Assembly (NCBI RefSeq): GCF_003610895.1 | Contig: NZ_MCAS01000007.1 | Location: 124,001-188,000 of the forward strand | Reading direction: 5' to 3' | Length of the DNA: 64,000 bases | Source: Paraburkholderia fungorum | GTDB taxonomy: Bacteria; Pseudomonadota; Gammaproteobacteria; Burkholderiales; Burkholderiaceae | Shown here: positions 61,599 to 64,000 of the stretch, piece after piece | Position numbering within the stretch: the first letter of the stretch is position 1 | Layout: each line of letters opens with the position of its first letter | Program-made: the position numbers and the translations under genes | Notes under the pieces: model-generated | Seen by the model: only the letters and a program-made list of their open reading frames with translations | What the model was told of the DNA's origin: nothing | The model's database searches: none

Positions 61599-61886
61599 CT
61601 TGGGGTTCTGTCCTGATGCAGCGCGCGAAGCGCAAACAAGAACGCTCGACAGCGAGCGATGCATTCGAAACGACGTTCCGTGGCTCTGGAAAGCGCGAAG
61701 TATAGGAGCGTGTTTCCCTGCTATCTGTTACGGAAAACTTTCCGCCCATTAGGGTTGCTAACCTGTGTATCGCGCCGGTTACTCGGGCTGGCGGGGATTG
61801 CCGTACAGGCTTGGAAATAATGCGTTACAGATCCGAAGGAAGCGTAGTGCGCGCGTAACCTGACGCGATTCTTGCGCTGCTATCGT

Positions 61887-61924
61887 CAAATGGTCGGCTT
61901 TTGCTACCTGCGTAGCACCATTTG
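61887..61924 (+). promoter_or_regulatory. Nested hairpin overlapping a ribosome-binding site
   Basis: Outer arms CAAATGGT (61887-61894) and ACCATTTG (61917-61924) are perfect 8-bp complements; inside them TGCTAC (61902-61907) pairs with GTAGCA (61912-61917) around a 4-nt loop. The outer arm ends in the first G of the GGAG ribosome site (61924-61927) of the gene starting at 61936. The gap 61599-61935 otherwise holds only the divergent promoter region of the BamA-like gene. Confidence 0.55.
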
Positions 61925-61935
61925 GAGAACGGGTC

Positions 61936-62127
61936 ATGATCGAATTTCTTTCACCAGCGATTCTTGAGGCTGTCTTGCGCGTCAGCTCTTCGCCGATCTT
62001 CTCGGCACGTCTGGCAATGGCGTCAAAGCGCATGCTGCGAGACGGGTCCGGCAACACGGTCACGAGCGCGCAGGGGCGGCCCGTGAGCCATGCCGCGTAC
62101 ACACGGGAGGGCGCACGCCGTGTCTGA
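61936..62127 (+). CDS. Small hypothetical protein (63 residues)
   Basis: ATG 61936 follows GGAG at 61924-61927. The product begins with a hydrophobic-amphipathic helix (MIEFLSPAILEAVLRVSSSPIFSARLAMASKRM) and ends with a basic tail. No family is recognised. Its end overlaps the next start by 8 bp and contains that gene's GGGAGG ribosome site, so the two are translationally coupled. Confidence 0.5.
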   Translation: MIEFLSPAILEAVLRVSSSPIFSARLAMASKRMLRDGSGNTVTSAQGRPVSHAAYTREGARRV

Positions 62128-62527
62128 TCCGTCGACCTTCGTGCTGAACTCGATCACCGATATGCAGCTCACCGCGGATGGGCAATATCTGCTGATACAC
62201 GGCAATCAACCCACCGCGGCGCTGCACCGTTCGGTGCTCAACGACCTGCTGGTGGCGCTCCCCAATGCAATCGAGCACGCCGACCGCGTGATTCATAACA
62301 ATCAGGAGATGGGTTTCGCGCTGCATTGCCAGGGCTGGGAAGTCGGCAGGTTGCACGGCATGGAAATGGTGGTGATCCGGTTCCGTCTATCCGGCAGCGC
62401 GGGGCTTTCGTTTTCCTTGCCCGCAGAACAGATTCCGCATCTGCTGCAGGCGCTGGGCGGTGCCGCGAGAGCGGCGGACGCGGCAGGCGCGGCGAGTCCC
62501 CATTCTCACGACGTCACGCTCCAGTAG
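62120..62527 (+). CDS. Hypothetical protein
   Basis: A 135-residue protein starting with GTG 62120, with GGGAGG at 62105-62110. It looks like a compact alpha/beta protein: LNSITDMQLTADGQYLLIHGN, ALHRSVLNDLLVALPNAIEHADRVIHNNQEMGFALHCQGWEVGRL, VVIRFRLSGSAGLSFSLPAEQIPHLLQAL and a His/Ala-rich tail. No family or function is recognised. It is encoded between the BamA-like and LptD genes. Confidence 0.65.
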   Translation: MSDPSTFVLNSITDMQLTADGQYLLIHGNQPTAALHRSVLNDLLVALPNAIEHADRVIHNNQEMGFALHCQGWEVGRLHGMEMVVIRFRLSGSAGLSFSLPAEQIPHLLQALGGAARAADAAGAASPHSHDVTLQ

Positions 62528-62619
62528 CGCCGCGCGCACTCAGCGCGGTTCATCCTGCCTCAGGTCAGGGCTTCTGTTCGCCTTGATGCGTCCGTTATCC
62601 TTTCCGATCCTTATCTGTT

Positions 62620-64000
62620 TTGATACTACGCGGTGTATTTCGACGCCTACGCTTAAGGCCTCTCGTTTCGTTCATGCTGGGTGCGGCCGGATGCGTGCCG
62701 CTTGCCGGATATGCACAACTGGCCGGGGTGTCCGCGATTCCGGAACCGCTCGACGGCGTCTGGGGCCTGCGGCTCGACCCGCAACTGACGGAACATCCTT
62801 TACGGGCGGGCGACAAGCCCGCCACTTCCGCTATCGCCGATTCGATCACTACCACGACCGGCACGGACGTTTCGCTGAAAGGAAACGCGCAATTGCGGCG
62901 TTATGCGTCTATCGTCCAAGGCGATGCGCTGCACTACGACGTCGATACCGACAAGGCCGATGCGTATGGGCACGTGCAACTGGTCGACGACGGCAATGTG
63001 TTCAATGGCCCGGACGCGCATTTCTACGTCGACGCGAATGAAGGCACCATCAGCGTGCCCAAATACCGCTTTCATCTGACTGGCGGCTGGGGCAGCGCTG
63101 AGCGCGCGGATCTGCTCGACAACGAGCGCACAGTCGTTCATCACGGTACGTACAGCACCTGCCAATGCGAGTCGGACCCTGCGTGGTATCTGAAGGCCTC
63201 GGAGTTCGACATGGATACCGGCAACGACGAAGGGATCGCACACTACGGCGTGCTGTTTTTCCAGGGTGTGCCGCTGCTGGCGAGTCCGTGGCTATCGTTT
63301 CCGTTGTCCGGCGCGCGGCGCAGCGGCTTCCTGCCGCCCACGTTCTCGATCAGTTCGACCAACGGCGTCGACGTCGAGTTGCCGTACTACTTCAACCTCG
63401 CGCCGAACTACGATCTCACGCTGACGCCTCGCATCATGTCGAAACGCGGCGAGATGCTGACGGCAGACTATCGCTATCTGCAGCCGAACGATTCGGGGTC
63501 GATCTCGGTTGCGTGGCTGCCGCACGATCAGATCACCAACACTGACCGCTATTCGATTGCGGTGAATCAGACCTGGAAGCTCGGTTCGGGCTTCGGTGCA
63601 TACGTCAATTACAACCGGGTGTCGGACTCGGCGGTGGTCACCGACCTTTCGTCGGGCGTCGCGTTTCCGACGGGCTCCACCACGCTGTATCAGCAGGAAG
63701 CGGGTTTGACTTACTCGAACGGGCCGTGGAGTGTGCTGGCTCGCGAGCAGCGTTGGCAGGCTTTCACGAGCGACTCGACCTATAACCGCGAGCCGCAGGT
63801 CAATGTCCATTACGCGCGTTATAACGTGGGCGGCTTCGACTTCGGGGCTGAAGCGGATGCGACACGCTTCACGATTTCGACCGCGGATGCGACGCAAGGC
63901 AGCCGCTTCGTTTTCAACCCTTACGTGAGCTATCCGATCGAGCGCCCTGGATGGTTCATCACGCCGAAGCTCGCATGGCATTTCGCCGCGTATGACCTGA
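62620..64000 (+). CDS. lptD: LPS-assembly protein LptD, 5' part
   Basis: The gene runs out of the window at 64000. TTG 62620 is chosen because it gives a proper signal peptide (basic FRRLRLR region, then hydrophobic core ending near GYA); ATG 62674 is the alternative and would lack the basic part. The OstA-type beta-jellyroll (SLKGNAQLRRYASIVQGDALHYDVDTDKADAYGHVQL) and the barrel start (FLPPTFSISSTNGVDVELPYYFNLAPNYDLTLTPRIMSKRGEML) are typical. The Cys pair C181-Q-C183 lies at the conserved disulfide position. LptD places LPS in the outer leaflet. The usual surA/pdxA/ksgA neighbours are absent here. Confidence 0.93.
   Translation, partial: MILRGVFRRLRLRPLVSFMLGAAGCVPLAGYAQLAGVSAIPEPLDGVWGLRLDPQLTEHPLRAGDKPATSAIADSITTTTGTDVSLKGNAQLRRYASIVQGDALHYDVDTDKADAYGHVQLVDDGNVFNGPDAHFYVDANEGTISVPKYRFHLTGGWGSAERADLLDNERTVVHHGTYSTCQCESDPAWYLKASEFDMDTGNDEGIAHYGVLFFQGVPLLASPWLSFPLSGARRSGFLPPTFSISSTNGVDVELPYYFNLAPNYDLTLTPRIMSKRGEMLTADYRYLQPNDSGSISVAWLPHDQITNTDRYSIAVNQTWKLGSGFGAYVNYNRVSDSAVVTDLSSGVAFPTGSTTLYQQEAGLTYSNGPWSVLAREQRWQAFTSDSTYNREPQVNVHYARYNVGGFDFGAEADATRFTISTADATQGSRFVFNPYVSYPIERPGWFITPKLAWHFAAYDL

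Overview
The window is high-GC beta-proteobacterial DNA that reads like a secondary (accessory) replicon of Paraburkholderia or Burkholderia. The signs are dense blocks of sugar-acid, aromatic-acid and amide catabolism each with its own regulator, several MHS/ACS/AAHS-type MFS carriers, a Burkholderia-style porin, a BPSS1780-family membrane protein, and many GTG/TTG starts with clear Shine-Dalgarno sites. No tRNA, rRNA, CRISPR array, insertion sequence or replication origin was recognised. The species is an inference from gene style, not from a marker gene.

Layout. (1) 1-11561: a cut-off GntR gene, DUF302 and DUF1330 genes, then a sugar-acid operon: porin, DapA-like aldolase, Fe-dependent alcohol dehydrogenase, a DUF1537 kinase joined in frame to a PdxA-type dehydrogenase, a Na+/solute symporter, a cytosolic sialidase-fold protein, a DeoR regulator and an SDR. 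(2) 11637-20377: an amidase/lyase/aldolase module (M20 amidohydrolase, HpcH-type lyase, two MHS carriers, RraA-like protein, class II aldolase, 2-hydroxyacid dehydrogenase) around one LysR gene; three of its intergenic regions share the same spaced promoter motif. (3) 20511-25303: a PadR/HAAS membrane signalling pair, a BPSS1780 protein, an orphan ABC binding protein and a two-gene chromate transporter. (4) 25578-29602: an AlaX-like editing hydrolase, an AraC regulator, an unusual lower-GC lipoprotein gene and an 11-bp tandem repeat. (5) 29640-40605: one long minus-strand run with RraA-type aldolase, LigJ-type hydratase, MFS carrier, two overlapping LysR genes, an EthD-like protein, a two-component flavin monooxygenase, another MFS carrier and a succinate-semialdehyde-type dehydrogenase. 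This looks like an aromatic-acid route that feeds 4-oxalomesaconate cleavage to pyruvate and oxaloacetate, but no ring-cleavage dioxygenase is present.

(6) 40908-48518: a LacI regulator divergent from a CUT1 sugar ABC transporter and a GH42 beta-galactosidase, with two matching operators between them; together they import and hydrolyse a galactoside. (7) 48589-54656: an AAHS carrier, a decayed porin, a cupin, an M14-type deacylase and a tartrate/malate-type dehydrogenase next to a divergent LysR. (8) 54713-58955: a BaeSR-like two-component system, two small hypothetical genes, and an OmpR-family regulator whose receiver lacks its phospho-acceptor Asp. (9) 59289-64000: a BamA paralogue, two small coupled genes under a strong nested hairpin, and the start of an LptD, neither envelope gene lying in its usual chromosomal neighbourhood.
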